A DNA stretch of 64,000 bases from Arundinibacter roseus (lineage in GTDB: Bacteria > Bacteroidota > Bacteroidia > Cytophagales > Spirosomataceae). The position numbers were made by a program, and so were the translations under genes. Below are positions 9,650 through 18,706 of this stretch, one piece after another (position 1 is the first letter of the stretch; the number at the start of each line of letters is the position of its first letter). The notes under the pieces are model-generated. The model saw only the letters and a list, made by a program, of their open reading frames with translations, had not been told where the DNA came from and did no database searches. The DNA is taken from NCBI RefSeq assembly GCF_004348825.1, contig NZ_SMJU01000001.1, forward strand, positions 310,001 to 374,000, written 5' to 3'.

Positions 9650-10093
9650 TTACAGCAATTTCCGCATGGGTGTATTAATGTAGGAAAGAATATTTCCGGT
9701 CACACCGACAAAACTCGCGTGAGTAGGTAACTCTTTCTCTACTTCATCGCTTGTCGAAAAAAGCGACACCAGTCGTTCGCCCAGCACCTGTCCGTTTATG
9801 GTCAAAATCCGAACAATCCAGCGGGCGATGTACTGAGAAAAAGACGCCGCCGAAGTGTCGGGTCGTAGGGATACTTCTTCCCTTTCCGATTCCTGCGACG
9901 TTGGGCAGGCCGTTTGCTTTACAACGGTTGGCGTTGTTTTCAGTTGGAGCGACTCTGTTTTTACTTCGCTTTTCTTAACTGCTTTTTTGGTCTTAAGCAT
10001 TTTCTGTGCTACCAGCATATTGTGAGAATATCCGGTGGCATTTGCCTGCACGCTTATCAAAATCAATACGAAGAGTACTTTTAATGCTTTCAT
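9650..10093 (-). CDS. Small secreted protein of unknown function
   Basis: 147 residues with a signal peptide (MKALKVLFVLILISVQANA). The rest is Lys/Thr/Ser-rich, followed by a mildly hydrophobic segment (FSQYIARWIVRILTINGQVLG) and no motif I recognise. It has its own promoter-like sequence upstream (10164-10195) and a terminator-like hairpin downstream, so it looks like a monocistronic gene. Codon use is ordinary for the window. Function not assigned. Confidence 0.55.
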   Translation of the reverse strand: MKALKVLFVLILISVQANATGYSHNMLVAQKMLKTKKAVKKSEVKTESLQLKTTPTVVKQTACPTSQESEREEVSLRPDTSAASFSQYIARWIVRILTINGQVLGERLVSLFSTSDEVEKELPTHASFVGVTGNILSYINTPMRKLL

Positions 10094-10163
10094 GGCTCTA
10101 TGGTTATATCGTTGAAGGTATGGGCATTAGGTCGAATAATTCCCTGGTTTCAATAAGATGTTA

Positions 10164-10195
10164 CAAATATATGGGTTTTGATAGGTATCTTGCAA
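10164..10195 (-). promoter_or_regulatory. Promoter for the small secreted protein
   Basis: Minus strand: -33 TTG (10193-10195), 21-nt spacer, then -7 box TATATTTG (10164-10171). This is a good match to the Bacteroidota TTG-N19-21-TAnnTTTG pattern, about 70 nt before the start at 10093. The remainder of the 10094-10476 gap shows no gene that I can support. Confidence 0.55.
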
Positions 10196-10476
10196 TACAT
10201 AGTACCTTGTTTTTTGTTAATTTTTCTAAAATTTTACAAAAAGCTTCTTTTTCATTGAAAAAAGTGCCTTGAATTGTATGGATACTAACCGTCCAGCCTC
10301 TACTTTTCTTCCAAATGTCAGCCGCTGATATACAGCCTGCGACCACTTGTAAGTAAGTAGATGTGAATTACGTCAGAAACGTTGCATCCCGCAATACAAA
10401 AAAGATGAACAGGTGGTTTTGTGAGGACGAACTGTCTTAAAAAAAGGATGAACCGAAAATCGAATTTGCCAGATTT

Positions 10477-11841
10477 CTATCGCACAAATTCAAGTCGTTG
10501 TCCCAGAGCCGATTCATCGAGCTTTCCTTCGGAATAGGCCAAATGCCCCGACACAAACGTATGCCGTACCTGCGAATGAAACGTAGTGCCTTCAAATGGC
10601 GACCAGCCACATTTAGAAAACAGCGTATCGGGCGTCACCAAAGTAGACTGATCCAGATCAACCAGCACAAGGTCAGCCCAGTAGCCTTCCCGGATATAGC
10701 CTCTTTCTTTTATATCAAAGCAGTCTGCTACTGCGTGGCTTGTTTTTTCAACAACCCGCTCAATCGATAGTTTCCCTTCCCGGACCATTTCCAGCAGCAC
10801 ATGCAGCGAGTGCTGCACCAACGGAAGCCCGGATGGGGCGGGCCAGTAGCTCTGAGCTTTTTCGGCCTGCGTATGAGGAGCGTGATCGGTAGCGATTACG
10901 TCAATCCGATCGTCAAGCAGGGCGTTTAAAATCTGAGCTTTGTGGTGCGGTGCTTTTATCGCCGGATTGCACTTGATTTTAGTACCCCAGGCGTGATAAT
11001 CTTCGGCATCAAACCATAGATGATGTACGCAGGCTTCGGCGGTAATTCGTTTAGGACTGCCATCTGCCAGCAGAATTTTCCCATTTGTACGCGTACCGAC
11101 TTCAAAAAGCGAGGTTTCGTCGCCCGTAGAAATATGCAGAATATGCAAGCGTGTAGCATGTTTTCGTGCCAATTCCACCGCAAAAGAAGACGATTTGAGG
11201 CAGGCTTCTTCATTACGGACAATGGCATGAATATCATACGGTACATTCTCTCCATATTTTTCCTGAAAAAACGCCATTCGCTGCCGAACGGTCGGTTCGT
11301 CTTCGCAGTGCGTGGCAATCAGGCAGGGCGCATCGGCAAAAAGTTTTTCGAGTACCTGAGGCGCATCTACCAGCATGTTACCTGTGGATGAGCCCATAAA
11401 AATCTTGATTCCACAAATCTGCCGTGGATCGGTGCGCATCACTTCCTCATAATTATCGTTGGATGCGCCCATATAAAAGGAATAATTGGCCAGCGATGTC
11501 CGGGCAGCAATGGCATATTTATCTTCGAGCAATTGCTGCGTAAGAGCATTGGGCACCGTATTGGGCATTTCCATAAATGACGTAGTCCCTCCGGCTACTG
11601 CCGCTCGTGCCTCGCTGCCGATTGTAGCCTTGTGCGTCAGCCCTGGCTCCCGAAAATGTACCTGATCGTCGATCACTCCCGGCAATAGATGGCAACCTTT
11701 GGCGTCGAGTATTCGGTCGGCAGACAAATGCTGTAAATCTTTGCCGATTTGGGCAATGCGGCCTTCTTTTAGTAAAACATCGGCGTCAACTATGCGGCCC
11801 TCATTGACCAGACGAGTATTGAGCAGGAGTATAGATTTCAT
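10477..11841 (-). CDS. pyrC: Dihydroorotase (class I amidohydrolase)
   Basis: Cyclises carbamoyl-aspartate to dihydroorotate in pyrimidine synthesis; cytoplasmic. The 454-residue length fits the class I/allantoinase-like branch. Visible motifs are DDQVHFREPG (residues 58-67), GIKIFMGSSTG with the lysine expected to be carboxylated, HCED, HILHIST and ATDHAPHT. The first metal ligand of the usual HxH pair is Gln60 here (Q-V-H), an odd point discussed in the findings. The alternative assignment is allantoinase or hydantoinase. It is monocistronic with a -7 box upstream. Confidence 0.87.
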   Translation of the reverse strand: MKSILLLNTRLVNEGRIVDADVLLKEGRIAQIGKDLQHLSADRILDAKGCHLLPGVIDDQVHFREPGLTHKATIGSEARAAVAGGTTSFMEMPNTVPNALTQQLLEDKYAIAARTSLANYSFYMGASNDNYEEVMRTDPRQICGIKIFMGSSTGNMLVDAPQVLEKLFADAPCLIATHCEDEPTVRQRMAFFQEKYGENVPYDIHAIVRNEEACLKSSSFAVELARKHATRLHILHISTGDETSLFEVGTRTNGKILLADGSPKRITAEACVHHLWFDAEDYHAWGTKIKCNPAIKAPHHKAQILNALLDDRIDVIATDHAPHTQAEKAQSYWPAPSGLPLVQHSLHVLLEMVREGKLSIERVVEKTSHAVADCFDIKERGYIREGYWADLVLVDLDQSTLVTPDTLFSKCGWSPFEGTTFHSQVRHTFVSGHLAYSEGKLDESALGQRLEFVR

Positions 11842-11877
11842 AGAATACAGAAGAATATCGGGAATCGAGTGAGGCTA

Positions 11878-11885
11878 CAAAAGTA
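11878..11885 (-). promoter_or_regulatory. -7 promoter box for dihydroorotase
   Basis: Minus strand reads TACTTTTG, matching TAnnTTTG, 37 nt upstream of the ATG at 11841. The nearest TTG upstream gives a slightly long spacer (24 nt), so only the -7 box is called. Confidence 0.4.
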
Positions 11886-12035
11886 CATGCTGCGGTTCAT
11901 TACTAAAAGCAACCAAGGGATTTACGTGATGAGTTAAAACGCAAAAAGCGAGGTCTTTTTTACTCACAAGATTTGTTTCCCGAATTGGTATGCTTTTAGT
12001 AAATGGCTTTCGTAACCATCAATCCATCGTATACT

Positions 12036-12248
12036 ATGAGAATCGCAGGAATTATACTAGCTATCGTCGGAATCGGCATGTTGATCTTTAACGGCTTCAA
12101 CTACACACAAAAAGAAAAAGTGGTAGATATTGGGCCCGTAGAAATCAATGCTGATAAGAATAAAGAAGTATCGTGGCCAACCTATGCCGGTGCCATCGTT
12201 TTTATTGCGGGCATCGGGCTGGTGATCATGAGTCGGAAGCAGAAGTAA
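12036..12248 (+). CDS. Small two-helix membrane protein
   Basis: 70 residues with two transmembrane segments (IAGIILAIVGIGMLIF and YAGAIVFIAGIGLVIM) joined by a short charged loop, resembling DUF3185-type small membrane proteins of unknown function. The ATG at 12036 (MRIAGII) puts the first helix at the very N-terminus; an ATG at 12003 would add eleven residues without clear purpose. A strong terminator follows directly. Function unknown. Confidence 0.7.
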   Translation: MRIAGIILAIVGIGMLIFNGFNYTQKEKVVDIGPVEINADKNKEVSWPTYAGAIVFIAGIGLVIMSRKQK

Positions 12249-12256
12249 TTATAAAA

Positions 12257-12294
12257 AACAGGCTGACTCAATTGCAGAATTGATTCAGCCTGTT
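12257..12294. terminator. Bidirectional terminator between convergent genes
   Basis: Arms AACAGGCTGA / TCAGCCTGTT with a second inner stem TCAATT/AATTGA. A-run before and T-run after serve both the small membrane gene and hemB. Confidence 0.85.
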
Positions 12295-12327
12295 CAGCAT
12301 TTTTTACAAAAAAGAAAAATCCATTGG

Positions 12328-13308
12328 TTAACCGTTTTGTACCTGCGCCACTTCTTTGGCAAAATAGGTCAGGATAGCTTTTGCACCGGCTCTACGGATG
12401 CTCATGAGCACTTCGAGCATGGCACGTTCGCCTTCAATCCAGCCGTTTTGAGAAGCGGTTTTAATCATGGCATATTCTCCCGAAACATTGTAGGCCGCAA
12501 TGGGCACATCGAAGGTATCATTCAGCAATTTGATAATATCCAGGTAAGACAAAGCGGGCTTAACCATCAGAAAATCAGCACCTTCTTCCAGATCAAGCTG
12601 TGCTTCAACCAATGCTTCCCGAGCGTTGGCGGGGCTCATCTGATACGTTTTTTTATCGCCAAATCGAGGCGCTGAGTCGAGTGCATCCCGAAAAGGACCG
12701 TAGAAAGCACTCGCATATTTGGCCGTATACGACATAATACTCACATCGGTATAGCCTTCGGCATCAAGAACCGACCGGATATGCCCAACCCGACCGTCCA
12801 TCATATCACTGGGTCCGATGATATCGGCTCCGGCTTTGGCTTGTGCAACGGCCATTTTACCCAAAATTTCCAGCGTAATATCGTTGATTATCTGGCCGTT
12901 TTCTACGTAGCCATCATGCCCGTCGCTGCTGTACGGATCCATAGCTACGTCGGTCATAAGTGTCAGATTTGGAAATTTTTCTTTAATGGTCGACAGCGCC
13001 TGCAGGTACAATGTGCCCTGCTGATAACTCTCAGTGGCCAATTTGTCTTTTTTATCTTCCGGATAATTTGGGAAAAGACAAATCGATTGTATTCCCAGGT
13101 CGGTCACTTCTTTTAATTCTTCCAGTAAGGTATCGAGCGAAAACCGATAGATGTCAGGCATCGACTTGATTTCGCTTTTGATACCGGAGCCTTCGACAAC
13201 AAACATGGGAAAAATCAGATGCGAGACCGACAGGGTTGTTTCCTGCACAAGCTCACGAATAGCTGCCGTGCGGCGGTTGCGACGCGGGCGACGAGGTATT
13301 TGAAACAT
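12328..13308 (-). CDS. hemB: Delta-aminolevulinic acid dehydratase (porphobilinogen synthase)
   Basis: Condenses two aminolevulinate molecules to porphobilinogen for heme synthesis. The start at 13308 (MFQIPRRPRRNRR) gives 326 residues, the family length; the frame is open for 20 more codons upstream. The Schiff-base lysine lies in DFLMVKPALSYLD. The metal region reads DVAMDPYSSDGHDG, with Asp where zinc-type enzymes have Cys, so this is the non-zinc (Mg/K-dependent) class. FPMFVVEG near the N-terminus is also typical. It may be co-transcribed behind the cystathionine gamma-synthase gene, whose stop is 77 nt upstream. Confidence 0.95.
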   Translation of the reverse strand: MFQIPRRPRRNRRTAAIRELVQETTLSVSHLIFPMFVVEGSGIKSEIKSMPDIYRFSLDTLLEELKEVTDLGIQSICLFPNYPEDKKDKLATESYQQGTLYLQALSTIKEKFPNLTLMTDVAMDPYSSDGHDGYVENGQIINDITLEILGKMAVAQAKAGADIIGPSDMMDGRVGHIRSVLDAEGYTDVSIMSYTAKYASAFYGPFRDALDSAPRFGDKKTYQMSPANAREALVEAQLDLEEGADFLMVKPALSYLDIIKLLNDTFDVPIAAYNVSGEYAMIKTASQNGWIEGERAMLEVLMSIRRAGAKAILTYFAKEVAQVQNG

Positions 13309-13385
13309 ACGTTGATCGTTTTTTATTGATAATTGATGCTGCATTTTTTTGGTTAAAACATGCAACATTGTTTAGAATTTATGAA

Positions 13386-14525
13386 TTAGCCAATAGCCTG
13401 CTGTAAATCTGCAATCAGATCGTCTATATCTTCAATGCCTACGCTTAGTCGGATAAGGGTGTCTTTCAGCCCGGCTTTGGCGCGTTCTTCTTTGGGAATG
13501 CTGGCGTGAGTCATGCTTGCGGGATGCGTACAAAGCGACTCCACCCCACCGAGCGACTCGCCCAGCGAAAAAACGTGCAGATTTTCCATGACAGAAACGG
13601 CCTCTTGGTAGACGTCGCCTTTCAATTCAAAAGAAATCATTCCCCCAAACCCTCTCATTTGTCGGGCGGCTAGTGCATGTCCCGGATGCGTGGGCAAGCC
13701 CGGATAATACACCTTACCTACTTTGGGTTGATTTTGAAGCCATACGGCCAATTTTCCTGCATTTTCACAATGCCGCTGCATCCGAATATGCAGCGTTTTT
13801 AATCCGCGAAGAACCAGAAAACAATCCTGCGGGCCCGGAACGGCCCCGCTTGCATTCTGAATAAAAGCCAACTGCTGCGCCAGTGCGTCGTCGTTCAAAA
13901 CCAAAGCACCCATCACCGTATCCGAATGTCCGCCCAGGTATTTTGTCACAGAGTGCATCACGATATCAGCACCGAGGTCGAGCGGATTTTGTAAGTAGGG
14001 CGAAGCAAACGTATTATCTACCACGCTCAGCACATTTTTTGAGCGGGCAAGTGAAGTGATTGCTTCTATGTCAATAATTTTGAGCAATGGATTGGTAGGC
14101 GTTTCAATCCATATCATTTTTGTAGCCGGCGAAAGCACCGCTTCTACCGCTACCGGATCGCTCATATCCACAAAATGAAAAATAAGTCCAAAAGGCTCAA
14201 ATATTTTTTTCATGATCCGGTACGTTCCGCCGTACAAATCATTGGTAGCAATGATTTCATCGCCTGGCCGAAACAGTTTCAGCACGGCATCCGTGGCGGC
14301 AAGGCCGGAGGCGTAGCAAATACCGTGTTGTCCATTTTCGAGTGCAGCCAACGCTTTTTGCAAGGCCGTTCGGGTGGGATTGTGCGTGCGCGAGTACTCG
14401 TATCCCTTATGTTTGCCGGGGCTTTCCTGCACATAGGTGGACGTTTGGTAAATAGGCGTCATGATGGCCCCGGTGGTTGGGTCGGGCTCTACACCCGCAT
14501 GTATGGCTTTGGTGGCAAACTTCAT
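13386..14525 (-). CDS. metB: Cystathionine gamma-synthase/lyase, PLP-dependent
   Basis: 379-residue Cys/Met-metabolism PLP enzyme. Motifs include YEYSRTHNPTR (phosphate/substrate contacts), YGGTYR, and the PLP lysine in SVTKYLGGHSD, then SLGGVESL and HASIP near the C-terminus. Such enzymes join O-acylhomoserine and cysteine to cystathionine (MetB) or cleave cystathionine (MetC/lyase); sequence alone does not separate them, and metB is the customary choice. It acts in the cytoplasm in transsulfuration. No riboswitch was recognised in the 120-nt upstream gap shared with the divergent VTT gene. Confidence 0.88.
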   Translation of the reverse strand: MKFATKAIHAGVEPDPTTGAIMTPIYQTSTYVQESPGKHKGYEYSRTHNPTRTALQKALAALENGQHGICYASGLAATDAVLKLFRPGDEIIATNDLYGGTYRIMKKIFEPFGLIFHFVDMSDPVAVEAVLSPATKMIWIETPTNPLLKIIDIEAITSLARSKNVLSVVDNTFASPYLQNPLDLGADIVMHSVTKYLGGHSDTVMGALVLNDDALAQQLAFIQNASGAVPGPQDCFLVLRGLKTLHIRMQRHCENAGKLAVWLQNQPKVGKVYYPGLPTHPGHALAARQMRGFGGMISFELKGDVYQEAVSVMENLHVFSLGESLGGVESLCTHPASMTHASIPKEERAKAGLKDTLIRLSVGIEDIDDLIADLQQAIG

Positions 14526-14647
14526 AAAGTTGATGAATTAAGTGCTGCAAAAATTAAGATGCAAGGTACGTAAACTCTTTTGGCGGGATACCGTGTTTTT
14601 CCTACAAAATACCATTCCGATAGTCATTTTAACGGCACCTGATACCC

Positions 14648-15322
14648 TTGGAAAAAGCCTTTATAAAAAAATATCCGCTCCCGGTTTTAACGAGCATCGT
14701 CCTGACAATCGTTCCGCTGTTTACGAGTTCTCTTTTGACCGGCTGGGCCATAACGCATGAACAACTCCTGGCCGAATGGCCGCTGGAAACCTGGATGCTG
14801 GCAACTATTGGCCTGGCCGTGGCGTCAGCTCTTGCGCTTTCGCCGCCCACTTTTCTGGCACTGGTTTATGGCTATTTTTTAGGTTGGATCGCGCTTCCGT
14901 TCCTGTTTCTGCTCAATCTCATGGCCATTTTGGTGGTATACACAGTAGCGCGCCGCATGCGTTCAGGCAGTATGCTTCTGCATTTACAAAGAGCGTATCC
15001 ACAGGTGCATAGGTTGTTGCAGCGGTTTGAAGAGAACCAACTGCGGCTGATTTTTTTTGCCAAGCTTTCACCTGTATTGCCCTTTGCCGTTACTAATCTC
15101 TTTTTTGTTTTGGCGGGCGCACAGCTCCGGCAAGTACTTTTGGGAGGAACGCTGGGAATGGTTCCGCGTACGGTGTTGGCCGTTTGGGTTGGGCTGGAAG
15201 CCCGCGAAATCAGCTATCTTTTGGCACATCCAAACGAAGATCTGGCCAGTAAACTATTGCTGATTGTTCTCATCATTGCCTCGACGCTCGGGATTGCGTG
15301 GTTTTTTAAAAAGAAAAAATAG
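14648..15322 (+). CDS. VTT (TVP38/TMEM64-like, DedA-related) membrane protein
   Basis: 224 residues with about five membrane segments and the VTT/SNARE-associated core: FLALVYGYFLGW, then RRMRSGSML, an amphipathic stretch, and LSPVLPFAVTNLFFVLAGAQLRQVLLGGTLGMVPRT, which carries the family's F/LSPxxP...N and G-T-x-G-x-x-P pattern. Homologues are implicated in lipid scrambling or membrane homeostasis; the substrate here is unknown. The gene begins at a TTG (14648); I saw no ATG in a better position. It ends directly in a terminator. Confidence 0.78.
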   Translation: MEKAFIKKYPLPVLTSIVLTIVPLFTSSLLTGWAITHEQLLAEWPLETWMLATIGLAVASALALSPPTFLALVYGYFLGWIALPFLFLLNLMAILVVYTVARRMRSGSMLLHLQRAYPQVHRLLQRFEENQLRLIFFAKLSPVLPFAVTNLFFVLAGAQLRQVLLGGTLGMVPRTVLAVWVGLEAREISYLLAHPNEDLASKLLLIVLIIASTLGIAWFFKKKK

Positions 15323-15350
15323 CCTGACGGAAAACTTTTCCATCAGGCTA
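15320..15350. terminator. Convergent terminator hairpin
   Basis: Arms TAGCCTGA-C-GGAAAA and TTTTCC-A-TCAGGCTA start at the stop codon of the VTT gene. The hairpin is followed by T-rich DNA and lies before the 3' end of the opposing phosphatase-like gene. Confidence 0.75.
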
Positions 15351-15379
15351 CCTATGATTTTTCTTTCCTTAGTCAACAT

Positions 15380-16477
15380 TTATTTAAAGGCACTCTTCAA
15401 ATATTCTCCCGCCGGGCGATTTCCCACAAAGGTAGTTCCAAGATAGCGGGCGATGGTTTGGGCCACCTGATTTTGGTAGAGCTGACCAGGCGATTTTACT
15501 TCACCCAACACGGGTGTATCCGGTCCAATCACCGCCATCCATATTTCGCCCGCATCCTTAATTTCGTCCCCGTGGCCAGTCCATTGGCTTTTAATTATAT
15601 CGCCCCGACCGTGGTCTGTGGTCAAAATCAGCGTAGTTTTTCCTTTGTACTGTGGCTGCGCCTGCAAATAACCCCACAAATCCCGAAGGATGTCGTCCGT
15701 CGCTTTGGCCGATTTCAGGTAATGGTCATAGCGGGCATCGTGGGCAAAATCGTCGGTTTCGCCTAATGCCAGAAAGAGCATTTTAGGCCTATGTTTTTTT
15801 AGATATTCTTTGGCGAGCTGATACGTCAGAGCATCGAAGCGTACTCCCTCCCACTCGCGCGGCAGCGTTTCCTGCAACTCGTTGATTAGTTTTTCCCGGT
15901 CGCTCAGGGGTTCGTCTTTGGACAATTCATAGCCTGCATTTACGTACACGCCGCTACGGGCGTAATTTTCTATAAACGGAAAAACATCCCAACTCCCAAA
16001 GGCCGCTACTTTGCCTTTCCATGCAGGCTGTTTGTTCAGAAACTCTAAAATAGTCGTGTTCGGATTGGGGGTTTTGCTATTGCTTTTGATATGCTCATCA
16101 TCGTGGCTGCCGGTCAAAATTTCGTTGTATCCAGGATACGAGAACCACATACTATTGGTACAATTCACATAATTATTTTCCCACCGATTTCCGTACAATT
16201 GTCCCTGATTTTGAGCTAGTTCCCATAGAAAAGGCATCAGTTTAGTCCGACGACTCACCGGATCAGCGGCCCAAAACTGGCGAATCAGTGCACTCGTATC
16301 GGGCGTGTACTTTTTGGTGCGAATCAGGGTAGAATCCACTCCACCAAAAACCTCCTGCCAGCGCATGCCGTCCATCGTCACTAAAATTACATTTTCGGTT
16401 TTGAGTTTATTCTGTGAAAATACCTGAGAGTTGGTCAAACCCAGAAATAGAAAAATAAAACAAAATTTTCGTGTCAT
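15380..16477 (-). CDS. Secreted alkaline-phosphatase-superfamily enzyme
   Basis: 365 residues with a signal peptide (MTRKFCFIFLFLGLTNSQVFSQ). Metal ligands of the alkaline phosphatase/phosphodiesterase superfamily are visible: VTMDGMRW near residue 35, ALGETDDFAHDARYDHY, TTDHGRGD and WTGHGDE. The nucleophile region is probably SMWFSYPGYNEILTG. Such Bacteroidota enzymes are annotated as alkaline phosphatase family or phosphoglyceromutase-like; substrate unknown. It is predicted periplasmic or surface located. It is monocistronic and convergent with the VTT gene. Confidence 0.82.
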   Translation of the reverse strand: MTRKFCFIFLFLGLTNSQVFSQNKLKTENVILVTMDGMRWQEVFGGVDSTLIRTKKYTPDTSALIRQFWAADPVSRRTKLMPFLWELAQNQGQLYGNRWENNYVNCTNSMWFSYPGYNEILTGSHDDEHIKSNSKTPNPNTTILEFLNKQPAWKGKVAAFGSWDVFPFIENYARSGVYVNAGYELSKDEPLSDREKLINELQETLPREWEGVRFDALTYQLAKEYLKKHRPKMLFLALGETDDFAHDARYDHYLKSAKATDDILRDLWGYLQAQPQYKGKTTLILTTDHGRGDIIKSQWTGHGDEIKDAGEIWMAVIGPDTPVLGEVKSPGQLYQNQVAQTIARYLGTTFVGNRPAGEYLKSAFK

Positions 16478-16546
16478 TGGCTATCGAGTTTAGTACTGAT
16501 TTTTTTGTTAAAATACATCAAAACCAGGTAAGCGGGCTATTTTTCA

Positions 16547-17371
16547 TCAATATGATCCTGTAAAATCATTCTGTTGAAGTAGATAGCGGGCAGCTTTGGC
16601 TACCAACTGTGCATGGCCACATTCCAAAATTACTACCTGATTTTTGGGCAACAGCCTGGCGAGAGCCTTTACCTGTCGGGCCGGAAGAATAGTATCCCTC
16701 GTACCCACAAAAAGCCAGAGTTTGACATGGTTGGTTTGCAGGTGTTCATATAATTCTGGAATTGAAAAGCGAAGCCGACGAAAGTGTACCCACGACTGAT
16801 AAATGACATCTCTTTGCGTCGGGGTTTGCAGCATATTTTTTACAAAACGAGCCGTACTGACCGGTATCAGACTCATTTTCTGAGCCAGGCTCATGGCGCT
16901 AAACATGATTGCCGGGTGCTGCATCACGTACCGAAAAACGGCCCGAACAGGCGAAAAACGAGTAGCTAGTCTATACAGGGGATGTTCGGAAACGCCATCG
17001 GGTGCGAGCAAAAAAAGTTGCCTGCATTGTGCGGGAAATCCCTCGGCCGTTGCCAACGCAAAACGCCCGCCCATACTGAATCCCACGAGGTCAAAGTGTG
17101 TAAGCTTCTGGGCGAGGATAAATGTCTGCATCAGCTGCTGCCAGCGTTCTTTGGTTAGCGGCGAGAGCTTTGTTTCAAAGTTAAGTTCATGGTGCGTTAC
17201 GTTACTTTTTCCATGAAAAAAAAGGTCAAAGGCATAGATCGTGTATTGATGCCCCAACAGTTCGGCCCATGACTGAAAACAGCCGGCGCCATCCTGCCCG
17301 ATGCCATGAAAGGCCAGCAGCACCTTTGGTCCATTGCCTAGTCGGGTCACATGCAGGGGGAATTCGTTCAT
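16547..17371 (-). CDS. Alpha/beta-hydrolase
   Basis: 274-residue alpha/beta-hydrolase fold protein without signal peptide. The oxyanion HGIG (AFHGIGQDG) is near residue 25, the nucleophile elbow is GFSMG in LVGFSMGGRFAL, the acid is likely in VGTRDTILP, and the catalytic His is in ECGHAQLV. The substrate is unknown. I chose the ATG at 17371 because the open frame upstream (to 17422) runs through the prfB terminator at 17393-17418, so it cannot be a sensible coding start. Confidence 0.85.
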   Translation of the reverse strand: MNEFPLHVTRLGNGPKVLLAFHGIGQDGAGCFQSWAELLGHQYTIYAFDLFFHGKSNVTHHELNFETKLSPLTKERWQQLMQTFILAQKLTHFDLVGFSMGGRFALATAEGFPAQCRQLFLLAPDGVSEHPLYRLATRFSPVRAVFRYVMQHPAIMFSAMSLAQKMSLIPVSTARFVKNMLQTPTQRDVIYQSWVHFRRLRFSIPELYEHLQTNHVKLWLFVGTRDTILPARQVKALARLLPKNQVVILECGHAQLVAKAARYLLQQNDFTGSY

Positions 17372-17383
17372 GCGGGTTTGCTT

Positions 17384-17418
17384 AAAAAAGAATCCCTCCG
17401 GAAAAATATCCGGAGGGA
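17384..17418 (-). terminator. Rho-independent terminator of prfB
   Basis: Minus-strand stem TCCCTCCGGA / TCCGGAGGGA (17393-17418), followed within a few bases by six T on that strand (17384-17389). It is placed 26 nt after the prfB stop codon. Confidence 0.85.
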
Positions 17419-17443
17419 ACATACACGATCCGTTGGTTTCTGA

Positions 17444-18518
17444 TTAGGATTCCATCAGGTAAGCTTTAATAAAATCGTTGATTTCACCGTTCAGAACGGC
17501 TTCTGTATTAGACGTTTGATGATCCGTCCGGTGGTCTTTCACGCGCCGGTCGTCGAGTACATAGCTGCGAATTTGCGAGCCCCACTCAATTTTCCGCTTA
17601 GACGCTTCTACCTCAGCACGGGCAGCATTTCGTTTTTCGAGCTCAATCTGATACAGCCTTGATTTCAAAAGTCGGGTAGCTACTTCTTTGTTCATGAGCT
17701 GAGAGCGTTCCTGCTGACAGGCGATCACGATGCCCGAAGGTTTGTGATGAAGCCGCACGGCGGTTTCAACCTTGTTCACATTTTGCCCTCCGGCTCCACC
17801 TGAGCGATAAGTATCCCAGGTAATGTCGGCAGGATTTACCTCAATTTCAATATCATCATTCGCCAGCGGATACACATAGACCGAGGTAAAAGACGTGTGC
17901 CTGCGGGCGTTGGAGTCGAACGGCGAAATACGTACCAGCCGGTGAACACCGTTTTCGGATTTAAGATTGCCATAGGCATACTCTCCTTCAATTTCCAGCG
18001 TCACAGACTTTACGCCTGCTACATCGCCATCCTGCAAATCAACTTCGCGTACTTTATAGCCATTTTTTTCGGCCCACATAATATACATCCGCATCAGCAT
18101 AGAAGCCCAGTCCTGCGACTCGGTTCCGCCGGCACCGGCGTTGATTTCAATAACGGCAGGCAGGTCGTCGCCTTCTTCACCCAGCATTTTCCGAAACTCA
18201 ATTTCATCGAGTTTTTCGGCGAGTTTTTTACCTTCCTCGTCTACCTCTTCTTCGGTAGCTTCGTTGGCTTCATAAAATTCCCAAATCGTGTCCAAATCAT
18301 CGCGCCTGCGGGCGAGTTCTTCGTAGCCATTGGTCCAGAACTTCAATCCCCGGATTTCCTTCATCACCTTTTCGGCGCGGTCAGAATCGGTCCAGAATTC
18401 TGGTTGAGCGGTTTGCTGCTCTAATTCGTCGAGTTGTTTTTTACGATGACCGTAGTCAAAGATACCTCCCCAAGGCCTCAACTCTGGCCTTCAAGTCTTT
18501 CAACTGATCTTGTGTCAT
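17444..18518 (-). CDS. prfB: Peptide chain release factor 2, programmed +1 frameshift
   Basis: Recognises UGA/UAA stop codons and releases the peptide. A 20-codon zero-frame ORF starts at ATG 18518 ([20 protein letters not shown]) and ends at an in-frame TGA (18456-18458). The context GGGAGG-TAT-CTT-TGA-C is the classic RF2 recoding site: slipping forward one base on CTT/T reads GAC and continues as [12 protein letters not shown] to the stop at 17444, giving about 357 residues. The anticodon-mimic SPF is near residues 198-200 and GGQ near 243-245. The internal Shine-Dalgarno-like GGGAGG is notable, since most genes here lack one. It is autoregulated by RF2 level. Confidence 0.96.
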
Positions 18519-18588
18519 ATCAGAATAAAAAGTTTAGTGATACGCCTGTTTGCTGTATACAAAACATACAGGAGCGAAAATAAAGTCA

Positions 18589-18596
18589 CAAATATA
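18589..18596 (-). promoter_or_regulatory. -7 promoter box for prfB
   Basis: Minus strand TATATTTG matches TAnnTTTG, about 70 nt upstream of the true start at 18518. No convincing -33 element. Confidence 0.4.
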
Positions 18597-18653
18597 GCAA
18601 CTTTTACGGGACCGTTGGCGGGAGTTTCTAGTGGGCATTCGGGCAAAACCTAT

Positions 18654-18661
18654 TACCTTTG
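18654..18661 (+). promoter_or_regulatory. -7 promoter box for lpdA
   Basis: TACCTTTG, an exact TAnnTTTG match, 45 nt upstream of the lpdA ATG. No TTG at the ideal spacing. Confidence 0.45.
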
Positions 18662-18706
18662 TGACGTTTTAAAAGTAAAACCATTTTTACCCAAACCTAA
18701 AAGGAA

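Noticed and set aside
12003-12035. Earlier ATG for the small membrane protein
   Set aside because: It adds eleven polar residues before the first helix with no support from family layout; the start at 12036 was preferred.
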